Virus record (IMG/VR): IMGVR_UViG_3300027759_000045 | Span: 186,001 to 250,000 of that record | Length of the DNA: 64,000 bases | DNA from: a virus | Direction: 5' to 3' (one strand) | Shown here: positions 17,301 through 26,018 of the stretch, one piece after another | How positions within the stretch are numbered: position 1 is the stretch's first letter | Layout of the letters: each line of letters opens with the position of its first letter | Program-made: the position numbers and the translations under genes | Notes under the pieces: generated by a model | Told to the model about the DNA's origin: nothing | Seen by the model: the letters and a program-made list of their open reading frames with translations, nothing else | The model's database searches: none

Positions 17301-17522
17301 ATGATTTTAAACGAACTTTACCAGCGTGAACCCGAAGGCTATCAAGATGTCGCACAGGACAACAGCCAGCCTCAAAAGAATCAACTGCGTAAAACTCGTT
17401 TGACACTACGACAGTTGAGCAAGCTACGTCAGATGAACGATGTACGAACTTACGAATACAAAGAGAAACTCAAAGATATTCGCAAACAGTATGCTCCCCC
17501 GGCCGCCCCTCCTGGCCTTTGA
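17301..17522 (+). CDS. Small basic protein between portal and core genes (gp67 position)
   Basis: 73 aa, rich in Lys, Arg and Gln, mostly helical (LRKTRLTLRQLSKLRQMNDVRTYEYKEKLKDIRKQY), with a Pro/Ala tail. It sits where T4 has gene 67 (prohead core), but T4 gp67 is acidic, so homology is uncertain. Eight bases separate it from the portal stop. Confidence 0.55.
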   Translation: MILNELYQREPEGYQDVAQDNSQPQKNQLRKTRLTLRQLSKLRQMNDVRTYEYKEKLKDIRKQYAPPAAPPGL

Positions 17523-17537
17523 CCATGTCATAAATTA

Positions 17538-17558
17538 GTCAAAACTACCAGTTTTGAC
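17538..17558 (+). terminator. Perfect 9-bp hairpin between small core gene and acidic core gene
   Basis: GTCAAAACT-ACC-AGTTTTGAC. No T-run follows, so it may be an RNA processing or stability element rather than a terminator. A late-promoter motif follows 3 bases later. Confidence 0.4.
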
Positions 17559-17561
17559 GTC

Positions 17562-17568
17562 TAAATAT
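17562..17568 (+). promoter_or_regulatory. Putative late promoter (TAAATAT)
   Basis: TAAATAT directly after the hairpin, about 60 bases before the acidic core gene. The leader then carries an inverted repeat GTTTACT/AGTAAAC and a strong SD, GGAGG. Confidence 0.45.
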
Positions 17569-17630
17569 GCTCAGTTTACTGCTTTTGTGTAAGTAGTAAA
17601 CATGAGCCATAACCTTTTGGAGGAAACAAT

Positions 17631-18398
17631 ATGACATCAAAATTTGAACAGTTAATTGAATTTGTAATTAACGATGAAGAAGCAAAAGCTAAAGAACTTT
17701 TTCATGATATCGTTGTTGAGAAATCACGCGAAATCTACGAAAGTCTAATGGAAGAAGAAGAAGGCGAAGAACTAGCCACTGAAGAAGTTGATGAAGGTAT
17801 GGAAAACGACGGCGACGCTGCCGACGATTTGATCACCGACGTGGAAACTGAAGAAGAAGGCATGAACGAAGAAGACGACATGGATGCTGAGTTTGATGAC
17901 GAAGCAGAAGAAGCCGGTGATGATCTAACAAAAGACATGGAAGGTGACCGTGACGCAGGAGAAGGCGATATTGAAGATCGCGTTGTTGACCTAGAAGACA
18001 AACTAGACGAACTAATGGCTGAATTTGAAGCCATGATGGGCGGCGAAGGCGGCGAAGAAGAACAAGAATTTGACATGGATGCTGGCGGCGACGCAATTGA
18101 AATGGATGATACATCCGAAATTATGCCAGAAATGGGCATGATGGAAGCTGTAAGTTTATCCAAAGTAGCTCCTGCTAAAATGGGCGACGACGGTGCCAAC
18201 ACCAAAAGTGTAGTGCCACAGAACTCAGGCGCAAAAGGTATGCAAGGCTCTCCAGTTCGAATGACTGGTGACACTGCACAAGGCCGTCCTGCTCCGTCTG
18301 TGAAAGACATGGGCATGACAACAAGTCCTAAGCAAGGTGCCGCACCCAAGCCAGTGACCACACAGGCCGCAGGCGTAAACACTAAATCTCCAGTATAA
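17631..18398 (+). CDS. Acidic prohead core protein (gp67/gp68-like)
   Basis: 255 aa, extremely acidic between residues 35 and 165 (runs such as MEEEEGEE and EDDMDAEFDDEAEEAGDD). The N-terminus, FEQLIEFVINDEEAKAKELFHDIV, resembles prohead core proteins of marine T4-like phages. A basic, Pro/Ser-rich tail follows. Its strong SD (TTGGAGGAAAC) predicts high expression. Location between portal and prohead protease matches T4 genes 67/68. It probably forms part of the internal core that gp21 degrades. Confidence 0.75.
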   Translation: MTSKFEQLIEFVINDEEAKAKELFHDIVVEKSREIYESLMEEEEGEELATEEVDEGMENDGDAADDLITDVETEEEGMNEEDDMDAEFDDEAEEAGDDLTKDMEGDRDAGEGDIEDRVVDLEDKLDELMAEFEAMMGGEGGEEEQEFDMDAGGDAIEMDDTSEIMPEMGMMEAVSLSKVAPAKMGDDGANTKSVVPQNSGAKGMQGSPVRMTGDTAQGRPAPSVKDMGMTTSPKQGAAPKPVTTQAAGVNTKSPV

Positions 18399-18404
18399 GC
18401 GATT

Positions 18405-19052
18405 ATGGCTCGTTACTTACAAGAACACTTGACATTCTCACAAGCGCAGGTAAAACTGCTGAGTGAGGATGCTCCTGACGGTTCTGGTAAAACGCTTTAC
18501 ATGGAAGGCATCTGCATTGAAGGTGATAAACGCAATGCCAATGACAGAATATACCCTGCTCACGAAATTCGCAAAGCAGTTGGCACTATCAATGAACAAC
18601 TGCTTAGTGGCAATTCGGTATTGGGAGAAGTAGATCACCCAGATGATCTTAAAATTAACTTAGACCGTGTGAGTCACATGATTGATAAAATGTGGTGCGA
18701 CGGTGCAATTGGTTATGGAAAATTGAAGATATTACCAACGCCAATGGGTCAACTGGTTAAAACCATGTTGGACAGCGGTGTTAGATTAGGTGTTTCAAGT
18801 CGTGGGTCAGGAAACGTCGACGACAGAACAGGACATGTCAGTGATTTCGAAATAGTCACTGTAGATGTAGTTGCACAACCCAGTGCTCCAAATGCATATC
18901 CCACAGCAATCTACGAAGGCCTCATGAACATGAAGTACGGACATAGACTGTTGGAAGTGGCACGTGAAGCCGGCGCGGACAACAAGGTACAAAGATATTT
19001 GAAAAGTGAAGTAGTAAAACTGATCAAAGATCTTAAAATTAGGGAGGAATAA
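18405..19052 (+). CDS. 21: Prohead maturation protease gp21
   Basis: Serine protease of the herpesvirus-assemblin-like fold that cleaves core and capsid proteins after L/I-x-E. 215 aa (T4: 212). Motifs: GEVDHPDD (catalytic His), VRLGVSSRGSG (nucleophile Ser) and an FEIVTVDVV strand before ACxPSAPNAYP-type sequence (here AQPSAPNAYP). The ATG is 7 bases after the acidic core gene; the scaffold starts 3 bases after its stop. Confidence 0.95.
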   Translation: MARYLQEHLTFSQAQVKLLSEDAPDGSGKTLYMEGICIEGDKRNANDRIYPAHEIRKAVGTINEQLLSGNSVLGEVDHPDDLKINLDRVSHMIDKMWCDGAIGYGKLKILPTPMGQLVKTMLDSGVRLGVSSRGSGNVDDRTGHVSDFEIVTVDVVAQPSAPNAYPTAIYEGLMNMKYGHRLLEVAREAGADNKVQRYLKSEVVKLIKDLKIREE

Positions 19053-19054
19053 GC

Positions 19055-20155
19055 ATGTTAGATGCTATTAAACCGTTACTAGATAGCGACTTGATCACCG
19101 AGGAAACTCGCCAGGAGATCAACGAAGCTTGGGAAGCCAAGCTGGTTGAAGCTCGTGAACAGGCTCGTGCAGAACTCCGCGAAGAGTTTGCACAACGCTA
19201 TGAACATGACAAAACAGTGATGGTGGAAGCCCTAGATCGTATGGTAACAGATGGTCTTACTGCAGAGATTCAAGCCGTTGCTGCCGAAAAAGCACAACTG
19301 GTAGAAGATCGCGTTCGTTTCCAAAGCAAGATGAATGAAAATGCCACAAAGTTTAACAGCTTTATGGTCACTAAACTTGCTGAAGAAATTAGCGAACTGC
19401 GTCGAGATCGTAAGCAACACAATGAAGGACTAGAAAAACTAGAAGGCTTCATTGTGCATGCATTGGCTCGCGAAATTCAAGAATTCGCCACAGACAAACG
19501 TGATGTTGTAGAAACAAAAGTTCGTCTGGTACGTGAAGCACGTGTCCAATTGGAAGCATTGAAAGCACGATTTGTAACAGAATCTGCACAGAAAATGAGT
19601 CAATCTGTTAGCCGTCATCTAAAGGCTGAACTCAGTCAGTTACAAGAAGACATCCGAGTTGCTCGTGAGAACAATTTTGGTCGTCGTATCTTTGAAGCAT
19701 ACGCAAGTGAATTTGGTGCTACCCATCTCAACGAGAAAGCGGAAGTGCGTAAATTACACGATACAATTGCAAACAAAGATGCAAAATTGTCTGAAGCCAT
19801 CAAACTTATTAGGAACGCAAAAGTTCTTAACGAGTCAAAAGAGCGTGAAATACGAATGATCAAAGAGACCAACCAACGTGCAAACGTTATGGACGAATTG
19901 CTGGCTCCTCTTAACCAAGAGAAGCAAGAAGTCATGCGTAATTTACTCGAAAGCGTACAAACAACACGTTTGAAAAACGCATTTGAAAAGTATCTACCGG
20001 CTGTTCTAACCGACCGCTCTGTAAAAGCCTCCAAAGTGATTACAGAATCCGTGTCTACAGTCACCGGCGATAAATCTGCCCGTAGCCAAATTGAAGACGA
20101 CAGTGCTGACCACAGCAATGTCATTGACATCAAGCGTTTGGCAGGGTTAAATTAA
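19055..20155 (+). CDS. 22: Prohead scaffold (core) protein gp22
   Basis: 366 aa, almost entirely charged alpha-helix and coiled coil (Glu/Lys/Arg/Ala-rich) as expected for the scaffold around which gp23 assembles. Longer than T4 gp22 (269 aa). It contains many L-x-E tripeptides that gp21 could cut. SD AGGGAGGAATAAGC precedes the ATG. The position between protease and capsid matches T4. Confidence 0.88.
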   Translation: MLDAIKPLLDSDLITEETRQEINEAWEAKLVEAREQARAELREEFAQRYEHDKTVMVEALDRMVTDGLTAEIQAVAAEKAQLVEDRVRFQSKMNENATKFNSFMVTKLAEEISELRRDRKQHNEGLEKLEGFIVHALAREIQEFATDKRDVVETKVRLVREARVQLEALKARFVTESAQKMSQSVSRHLKAELSQLQEDIRVARENNFGRRIFEAYASEFGATHLNEKAEVRKLHDTIANKDAKLSEAIKLIRNAKVLNESKEREIRMIKETNQRANVMDELLAPLNQEKQEVMRNLLESVQTTRLKNAFEKYLPAVLTDRSVKASKVITESVSTVTGDKSARSQIEDDSADHSNVIDIKRLAGLN

Positions 20156-20173
20156 TTTTAAAGGAGACATTAA

Positions 20174-21370
20174 ATGTCACAACAATTATTAGAAGGTCGC
20201 TGGGACGAGACCAAGGAAGCACTGCTCGAAGGTCTAAACGGCTCCAAGCGCAGTAGTATGAACGTGATTCTTGAGAACACACGCAAGTACTTGAAAGAAA
20301 ACGCAAGTGCTGGTTCCACAGCCGCTGGCAACATCGCTACATTAAACCGTGTGATTCTACCAGTTATCCGTCGTGTAATGCCAACAGTTATCGCTAACGA
20401 GTTGGTAGGCGTTCAGCCAATGACAGGCCCAGTTGGTCAAATTCACACTCTACGTGTGCGTTACGCTGGTAACTTGACTGATAACTCAGCAGCCGCAACC
20501 AGCGTCACAGCCGGTCAAGAAGCATTGAGTCCATTCACTATTGCCACTGCATACTCTACAGTGGGCAAAGACACAACATCAACATCAACTTACACCGGTG
20601 CTAACACAGCAACGCTTGAAGGTAACGGCGGTAAGCAAATTTCCGTTCAAATCTTGAAGCAAGCAGTTGAAGCCAAGACACGTAAGTTGCAAGCACGTTG
20701 GACATTTGAATCTGCACAAGACGCACAGGCCATGCATGGTATTGACGTTGAAGCAGAAATCATGGCCGCACTGGCACAAGAGATCACTGCTGAGATTGAC
20801 CAAGAGATTCTCTTGAGTTTGAGCACATTGGCTGCTGTTGAGTACACATACAACCAAGCTACCGTTAGTGGTACTGCTACGTTTGTGGGTGACGAACATG
20901 CTGCTTTGGCAGTGTTGATCAACCGTACAGCTAACTTGATCGCCCAACGTACACGTCGTGGCGCAGGTAACTGGGCAGTGGTATCTCCAGCCAGTTTGAC
21001 AGTGTTGCAATCAGCAACAACTAGTGCGTTTGCTCGTACTACAGAAGGCACATTTGAAGCACCTACAAACACCAAGTTTGTTGGTACATTGAACGGTGCT
21101 ATGCGTGTGTTTGTTAACAGCTACGCTAGCGACACTGCTAACGTATTGGTTGGCTACAAAGGTACTAGTGAGGCAGATGCTGCCGCATTCTATTGCCCAT
21201 ACATTCCGTTAATGAGTAGTGGTGTGGTTCTTGACCCATCAACATTCGAACCAGTCGTGTCATTTATGACTCGCTACGGATTCGTAGAACTCACGAATAC
21301 TGCAAGTTCGTTTGGTAATGCTGCCGACTATGTCGGGGAAATAGCAGTACAAAATCTATCATTTAGTTGA
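20174..21370 (+). CDS. 23: Major capsid protein gp23
   Basis: 398 aa, HK97-like fold, forms the capsid shell. T4-type signature VGVQPMTGPVGQIHTLRVRY lies near residues 75-95. The N-terminal propeptide probably ends at LKE near residue 42 (KYLKE then NASAGS), matching gp21 specificity. It is much shorter than T4 gp23 (521 aa), so the insertion domain is probably missing or reduced. SD AAGGAGAC. A strong intrinsic terminator follows 34 bases after the stop. Confidence 0.97.
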   Translation: MSQQLLEGRWDETKEALLEGLNGSKRSSMNVILENTRKYLKENASAGSTAAGNIATLNRVILPVIRRVMPTVIANELVGVQPMTGPVGQIHTLRVRYAGNLTDNSAAATSVTAGQEALSPFTIATAYSTVGKDTTSTSTYTGANTATLEGNGGKQISVQILKQAVEAKTRKLQARWTFESAQDAQAMHGIDVEAEIMAALAQEITAEIDQEILLSLSTLAAVEYTYNQATVSGTATFVGDEHAALAVLINRTANLIAQRTRRGAGNWAVVSPASLTVLQSATTSAFARTTEGTFEAPTNTKFVGTLNGAMRVFVNSYASDTANVLVGYKGTSEADAAAFYCPYIPLMSSGVVLDPSTFEPVVSFMTRYGFVELTNTASSFGNAADYVGEIAVQNLSFS

Positions 21371-21403
21371 TATTTTATTCATCTCAGGGATGGGAAGAAA
21401 CAG

Positions 21404-21427
21404 AAAAGCGCCGTAAGGCGCTTTTTT
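21404..21427 (+). terminator. Intrinsic terminator after the capsid gene
   Basis: AAAAGCGCC-GTAA-GGCGCTTTT with a GC-rich core and six T. It ends the head operon. Confidence 0.9.
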
Positions 21428-21428
21428 G

Positions 21429-21457
21429 TTGACTTTTGCACCTATAAATGTTATTAT
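21429..21457 (+). promoter_or_regulatory. Host sigma70-type promoter for the homing endonuclease
   Basis: TTGACT at 21429-21434 and TATTAT at 21452-21457 with a 17-base spacer, directly after the capsid terminator. An ATAAATAA motif at 21471-21478 could add late expression. Confidence 0.6.
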
Positions 21458-21482
21458 GGAGTTGACAAACATAAATAATCAT

Positions 21483-22235
21483 ATGAACAAATATAAACAA
21501 TGGTACAACAATATTACAGAACGAGCCAAACATCGTGTTCTGGATTCTTACACAGAAAGTCATCATATAGTACCACGCAGTTTAGGAGGCAGTAACAACC
21601 TAGATAATTTGGTCAATCTCACAGCCAGAGAACACTTTGTCTGTCATTGGTTGTTGGTTAAAATGACCACAGGACAAGACCATTACAAAATGCTAAATGC
21701 ACTTAGAATGATGCGAGCAGAAAAGCAAGGACAGAGTAGATATAATACAAAAATTACCGCACGAGTGTATGAAAGCATTAAACAAGAGTATGCAGAATTA
21801 CAAAGCAAACAATTTACCGGAACAGGAAATGGAATGTTTGGCAAACATCATACACAAGAAGCCAAAGATAAAATACGCCAAAAAAATCTAGGAAAAAAAT
21901 TAACTCCAGAACAGATTGAAAAACTTAAAAAAGCAACAACTGGCAAGAAGAAACCACCTATAACAGATGAGCATAGGGCAAAGCTATCAGTTGCACAATC
22001 AGGAAAAAATAATCCACGATATGGTGTAGAAGTATCTGCTGAAACTCGAGCAAAAATATCAGAGAAAGCAAAAGGTCGTAAGCAGTCAGTGGAAACAGTA
22101 CAAAAGAAAGCCAATGCTATACGTGGATTAAAACGTGAAAAAAAGCTGTGTCCGCACTGTGATCAACTGGTAGCAGTGAATGGCCACGCTCGCTGGCACG
22201 GCGATCACTGTGGCCAACTAAATACTAGATCTTAA
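21483..22235 (+). CDS. HNH homing endonuclease with NUMOD3 repeats
   Basis: 250 aa from the ATG at 21483; upstream in-frame starts lie inside the promoter and are rejected. HNH part at residues ~20-50: ESHHIVPRSLGGSNNLDNLVNLTAREHFVCHW. Two to three NUMOD3 DNA-binding motifs follow (MFGKHHTQEAKDKI, NPRYGVEVSAETRAKIS), then a C-terminal Cys/His finger (CPHC...HARWHGDHC). A free-standing mobile nuclease next to the conserved capsid gene is a usual niche for T4-phage homing endonucleases. Confidence 0.88.
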   Translation: MNKYKQWYNNITERAKHRVLDSYTESHHIVPRSLGGSNNLDNLVNLTAREHFVCHWLLVKMTTGQDHYKMLNALRMMRAEKQGQSRYNTKITARVYESIKQEYAELQSKQFTGTGNGMFGKHHTQEAKDKIRQKNLGKKLTPEQIEKLKKATTGKKKPPITDEHRAKLSVAQSGKNNPRYGVEVSAETRAKISEKAKGRKQSVETVQKKANAIRGLKREKKLCPHCDQLVAVNGHARWHGDHCGQLNTRS

Positions 22236-22247
22236 AAGGAACTTGAT

Positions 22248-22961
22248 ATGGCAGTCACAATAGGACCAGGATGGTCAATCGGCCCAGGCGTAGCACTAGG
22301 CACTGGCTCGTCAATCTCAAACGGTAGTATATTGTTTGACGGCACAAATTATCTCACCGTGCCCAATAACACAGCATTTGATCAAAACAGCGGTGCTTGG
22401 ACTGTGGAATCTTTTGTGTACCCAACTGCTAACATTGAAGAGTACATCTACATGCAAAACACTGTGGGATTCTTGGGCATTGCCTACTACTATGGTAGCT
22501 TTCGTGTGGACCAAAGAGGTAATTATCGAATAAGCACCCCATTGACTTACGGCATAAACAACTGGTATCATGTGGCCATGACTTACAATGGGGCAGGCAC
22601 TGTGACTTTATGGGTGGACGGAGTATCGGTGGGTACCTGGGCCAGCAGTGGGTTGGTTGCTTCGGCGCTCACAACTGAAATAGGTTCGGTTGCAATGGGG
22701 CTTAACCCTTGGTTCGGTAACATATCAAATCTGCGTGTGGTCAAAGGTGTGGCAGTTTACACCGGTGCATTCACTGTGCCCACAGCACCACTTGCAACCA
22801 CACAGAGTGCAGGAACCAACATCTCGGCTATTACAGGTACACAAACACAGTTATTGTTGAATACCTATCAGGGTGCCGGATTCTTAACAGACGCATCAAC
22901 CAATAACTTTACTGTAACAAACAATGGTAGTGCAACCAGTGCCGCATTAAATCCATTTTAA
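22248..22961 (+). CDS. LamG-like virion protein with IGPGWSIGPG N-terminus
   Basis: 237 aa. The N-terminal tag VTIGPGWSIGPG is shared with two other genes (22972 and 38918). A concanavalin/LamG-like beta sandwich follows: SILFDGTNYLTVPNN, WTVESFVYPTAN, NNWYHVAMTYNGAGTVTLWVDGVSVGT and ISNLRVVKGVAVYTGAFTVPTAPL. Such domains bind carbohydrates; here probably a fibre or decoration subunit. SD AAAGGAAC. Confidence 0.7.
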   Translation: MAVTIGPGWSIGPGVALGTGSSISNGSILFDGTNYLTVPNNTAFDQNSGAWTVESFVYPTANIEEYIYMQNTVGFLGIAYYYGSFRVDQRGNYRISTPLTYGINNWYHVAMTYNGAGTVTLWVDGVSVGTWASSGLVASALTTEIGSVAMGLNPWFGNISNLRVVKGVAVYTGAFTVPTAPLATTQSAGTNISAITGTQTQLLLNTYQGAGFLTDASTNNFTVTNNGSATSAALNPF

Positions 22962-22971
22962 GGAATAAATT

Positions 22972-23742
22972 ATGACAGTATCAATTGGACCAGGATGGAG
23001 CATTGGACCCGGATGGACGATAGATGGTGGCCCTGTTGCCACCGGCAGCATGAATTTTACTCCGGCTGCCGCGTATCTACAGACACCCGTCAGTAGCCCC
23101 GGTTCTACCAACATCAATTTGCTGACCGGTGGTCAACTGACAACTTCAAGTGTATTCACGCTGGAAGCATTCATCAACATCACTTCATTCAATGGAACCA
23201 AGACCGGTCAAACCGGCGAAGAAAGCTGGATCATAGGCAATTACACAGCAGACCTGGCCACAACTCCTTGGGGCTGGAATGTGCAGAGCAATGGTTATTT
23301 GCAATTGTTCATATACAATGGTTCATATAACAAATTGGTGGCAACCACAACACAACTGTCAGAAGGCGTCTGGTACTATGTGGCCATGACCATAAATGGA
23401 ACTAGTGTTTACTTGTTTGTTGATGGTGTGTTGCAAACAAATCAGCCATCGGGCGCCAATATCATTACCACAAATGTAGGTTCATCACAAGTGACCGATC
23501 AATTGACACTGGGATCCAGTTCCGCTGGCAGATATTTCAATGGCTACATGAGCAGTGTGCGTGTGACCAAGTCAGCCCTGTACACTTCAGGATTCTCTGC
23601 TCCGTCGGCACCATTGCCCAACATAGCCAACACTTCGTTGTTGCTACAAGTGAATTCAGCCGGCACGTACCTTGCTGACTCCAGCAACAACAACTTTACC
23701 ATGACCAATAGCGGTGTAATTTACAGCACCTTACACCCATAA
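22972..23742 (+). CDS. LamG-like virion protein, paralogue of the preceding gene
   Basis: 256 aa. Begins MTVSIGPGWSIGPGWTIDGG, then a LamG-like domain: FTLEAFINITSFNG, WYYVAMTINGTSVYLFVDGVLQT, MSSVRVTKSALYTSGFSAPSAPLP. Domain order and C-terminal motif (DSSNNNFTMTNSG against DASTNNFTVTNNG) show it arose by duplication with the gene before it. Likely a carbohydrate-binding surface protein. Confidence 0.7.
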   Translation: MTVSIGPGWSIGPGWTIDGGPVATGSMNFTPAAAYLQTPVSSPGSTNINLLTGGQLTTSSVFTLEAFINITSFNGTKTGQTGEESWIIGNYTADLATTPWGWNVQSNGYLQLFIYNGSYNKLVATTTQLSEGVWYYVAMTINGTSVYLFVDGVLQTNQPSGANIITTNVGSSQVTDQLTLGSSSAGRYFNGYMSSVRVTKSALYTSGFSAPSAPLPNIANTSLLLQVNSAGTYLADSSNNNFTMTNSGVIYSTLHP

Positions 23743-23748
23743 AATATC

Positions 23749-23883
23749 ATGATCAATCAAATAAAATATTCAGGTTTGTTCCCGGAAAAACATTCTAGTC
23801 CAATTGGTACCACACTGGGATTACCGCAGCCTAAGCCCGCAGCACCTGTTGTGCCTGTGCAACAGCAACCGGTTAAATCTTAA
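23749..23883 (+). CDS. Possible 44-residue protein
   Basis: ATG at 23749, TAA at 23881-23883, beginning MINQIKYSGLFPEKHSSPIG and ending Pro/Gln-rich. An AAAATATC sequence lies just before the start; no clear SD. It overlaps the end of the convergent glycosyltransferase by 11 bases. It follows two structural genes in the same direction. Could be a genuine small protein or a chance frame. Confidence 0.4.
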   Translation: MINQIKYSGLFPEKHSSPIGTTLGLPQPKPAAPVVPVQQQPVKS

Positions 23884-25033
23884 ACAATCGCAAGTGTAGT
23901 TTGATTCGTTCAACAACACTGGCCCAGTCGCCCATTTGGGGTTGACGGAACAGTCTTGCAGTGGCATACCAAGGCGTGTCGTCTCTGTTCAGCAACCAAC
24001 GCCAGCAAGGTGCATAGTTGTTCAGCATGATCCAAGTGGGCTTGCCCAATGCCGCACTTAAATGGGCTGTGGCAGTGTCAACACTGACCACCACATCAAG
24101 ATTTGCAACCAGAGCGGCAGTGTCTGCAAAGGTGTTTACCCCACCAGGGAAACAGCGTACTCCCACTGACACTAGTTCTTTTTCTTCTTCAGCAGTACAG
24201 TCAGTTTGTAAATTATACCATTCGTAATCTGCGTGTGATCGAATCATGGCCAACATGGTCTCAAACGGCATGGCCTTGTGCTGATTGATCCAACTGTCAC
24301 GTCGCCCTGACCAGGCAAAGCCCACTCGTAATTTATTTTTAATTCCCAAGTTTCTGCGCCAGTCTACAACCAATGCAGGATCAGGATTTAAGTATTGAAT
24401 CACAGTGGGCAAGTTGTCAACCCGAACGTTTAATTTGCCAGGCAAGCTCATTATAGGAAGCCAGTAATCAAATACATCACCTGGCGGTTCGGCATAACTG
24501 ATCACTCGAACTCCACGTCCAATTTCACTAGATTGAATCAAAGGGATTAGGCTGTCTGTGACCTGCACTGTCACAGTGGCACCAATGTTTTTTAAGTTCT
24601 GTATAAATCGCACAAACTGTATAATGTCACCGTGTCCCTGTTCTCCGCGGATAAAAATTGTTTTACCCGTTAAATCTTCGCCATTCCACACAGGCCATGT
24701 ATAGTTGGGAATTGTACCTTTCAAATGTTCAAAATTGTGTCGTGCTTCGTATGCAGGCCAGCCACGCACATAGTCTCCACTCAGCAAGTAGGCCACTGCT
24801 AAATTAAAATGGTGTGTGACATTGGCCGGATCCAACTGTATGGCACGTTGTAAAAACGGAACAGCGCCTACTGGATCGCCTATCTCTCTCAACACATTGC
24901 CGTAGTTGTTGAACGCACCGGATGATCCTCTGTCCGTGGCCATTGCTACAGCGTACTGTTGCAGGGCCTGTTCTGGCAGGTGTTGTTCTCTGTAGGTATT
25001 GCCCTGAGCAATAAGTTGTTCTGTGTTTTGCAT
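23873..25033 (-). CDS. TPR-repeat glycosyltransferase (heptosyltransferase/GT9- or O-GlcNAc-transferase-like)
   Basis: 386 aa. N-terminal TPR repeats, residues ~1-110 (EQALQQYAVAMATDRGSSGAFNNYGNVLREIGD, then PFLQRAIQLDPANVTHHFNLAVAYLLSGDY). A glycosyltransferase-B-like domain follows: FIRGEQGHGDIIQFVRF, RVGFAWSGRRD (donor-site strand-loop), VVSVDTATAHLSAALGKPTWIML and APCWRWLLNRDDTPWY. This layout is common in bacteria and rarer in phages. It may glycosylate a virion protein or a cell-surface glycan. It lies alone on the reverse strand between structural genes. Confidence 0.82.
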   Translation of the reverse strand: MQNTEQLIAQGNTYREQHLPEQALQQYAVAMATDRGSSGAFNNYGNVLREIGDPVGAVPFLQRAIQLDPANVTHHFNLAVAYLLSGDYVRGWPAYEARHNFEHLKGTIPNYTWPVWNGEDLTGKTIFIRGEQGHGDIIQFVRFIQNLKNIGATVTVQVTDSLIPLIQSSEIGRGVRVISYAEPPGDVFDYWLPIMSLPGKLNVRVDNLPTVIQYLNPDPALVVDWRRNLGIKNKLRVGFAWSGRRDSWINQHKAMPFETMLAMIRSHADYEWYNLQTDCTAEEEKELVSVGVRCFPGGVNTFADTAALVANLDVVVSVDTATAHLSAALGKPTWIMLNNYAPCWRWLLNRDDTPWYATARLFRQPQMGDWASVVERIKLHLRLFKI

Positions 25034-25037
25034 GGCA

Positions 25038-25044
25038 ATATTTA
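25038..25044 (-). promoter_or_regulatory. Putative late promoter (TAAATAT, reverse strand)
   Basis: TAAATAT on the reverse strand, 4 bases before the glycosyltransferase start at 25033. Confidence 0.35.
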
Positions 25045-25080
25045 CATGTTATTTTGGTACTGTAAAAATATCAATCACTC

Positions 25081-25088
25081 ATAAATAC
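25081..25088 (+). promoter_or_regulatory. Putative late promoter (ATAAATAC)
   Basis: ATAAATAC, about 93 bases before the structural gene at 25181. The leader between them contains the small stem AACGC/GCGTT and a strong SD, AAGGAG. Confidence 0.45.
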
Positions 25089-25180
25089 TTGTCAACGCAA
25101 TTGGGCGTTTTATGCGGAAGAATAAACCCTACCGCGTAGTGGCTAGAACCCACATCGGACTTCTTTAAGGAGAAAACAAA

Positions 25181-26002
25181 ATGGGACGTCCTCTTAAAAT
25201 TAAAAAAATTACCGAAGCTAGTTACAACTCTAGTACCGGTGCAAACCCTGGTGTTGATATTGGTTTCAATGCATTAACAAGTTTAACAGCACCGGTGTAT
25301 CCAAGTAGTACTTGGACTGGCACAGAATATCTTGGTGTAGTTGGCGGTGTACAACCCGCAACCGTTGCCAGTGCAGCTTATCCAATTGTCAAATGCGAAG
25401 TAAATATTACCAACAGCTATAGTGGTCAAACACCTGGATTGATTATTCGCCAAAAAGGTTCACGCAAGTTTATGGTTGCAACCACAGCTGGTATTGATCC
25501 TGCCAACACTGTAATTGGCGGCACACCCACAGTGGCCTTGCGTATTCGTGTAGTTGGTGACACCAACTGGACAGCCATGGGTGCTCCTGAAGGTTACGGC
25601 ATAGGCACAATCTTTACTCCTACAGCAGCCTCTGCAGGCGGCACCACCGGCACAGCGCAAGAAGTTGGTACATGTGTGTTACAAAATGATGTAACTCCCA
25701 CAGCCGGCAACATGAGTATCAGTTATTTCAGCAACGACTCAACTGAAACAGCAGTCAGCAAGTTGACCAACAAGTTCTTACAGAACTTTGCTGGAGGTTG
25801 TGCAGGCGGCGGAGCCAACACCGGTGACGTTTGGAATCCAACTCTAGTTGTTGACAACGTAACATTGGTTGACAACTTCTTCAGCGACGAAGGCACAACA
25901 GCCAAGTCTGGTGCTGAAATTGACACCTGGGGCACAAACGGTTCAGAGCAATTGGCAACAGGTGCACTGGATCTAGCAATTGTAGAGAACTACACAAGCT
26001 AA
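25181..26002 (+). CDS. Virion structural protein, function unknown
   Basis: 273 aa. Starts MGRPLKIKKITEASYNS. A core VKCEVNITNSYSGQTPGLIIRQKGSRKFMV is a block I associate with structural proteins of marine T4-like phages (recalled). Low-complexity Gly/Thr/Ala-rich beta sequence follows. It has its own late promoter, strong SD and strong terminator, so it is a separate and probably abundant late product. Head decoration or tail-associated role is possible. Confidence 0.6.
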   Translation: MGRPLKIKKITEASYNSSTGANPGVDIGFNALTSLTAPVYPSSTWTGTEYLGVVGGVQPATVASAAYPIVKCEVNITNSYSGQTPGLIIRQKGSRKFMVATTAGIDPANTVIGGTPTVALRIRVVGDTNWTAMGAPEGYGIGTIFTPTAASAGGTTGTAQEVGTCVLQNDVTPTAGNMSISYFSNDSTETAVSKLTNKFLQNFAGGCAGGGANTGDVWNPTLVVDNVTLVDNFFSDEGTTAKSGAEIDTWGTNGSEQLATGALDLAIVENYTS

Positions 26003-26018
26003 TTTTGTTGTAACTCAC

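Noticed and set aside
17735-18382. Reverse Ser-rich frame opposite the acidic core gene
   Set aside because: Antisense of GAA/GAC-rich codons gives Ser-rich sequence; no independent signals.
21426-21482. Earlier starts for the HNH endonuclease
   Set aside because: They overlap the predicted -35/-10 promoter, so they would lie upstream of the transcription start.
25034-25180. Possible small RNA or riboswitch in the leader of the 25181 gene
   Set aside because: Only a 5-bp stem and a CTACCGCGTAG-like palindrome are visible; an ordinary late leader explains the region.
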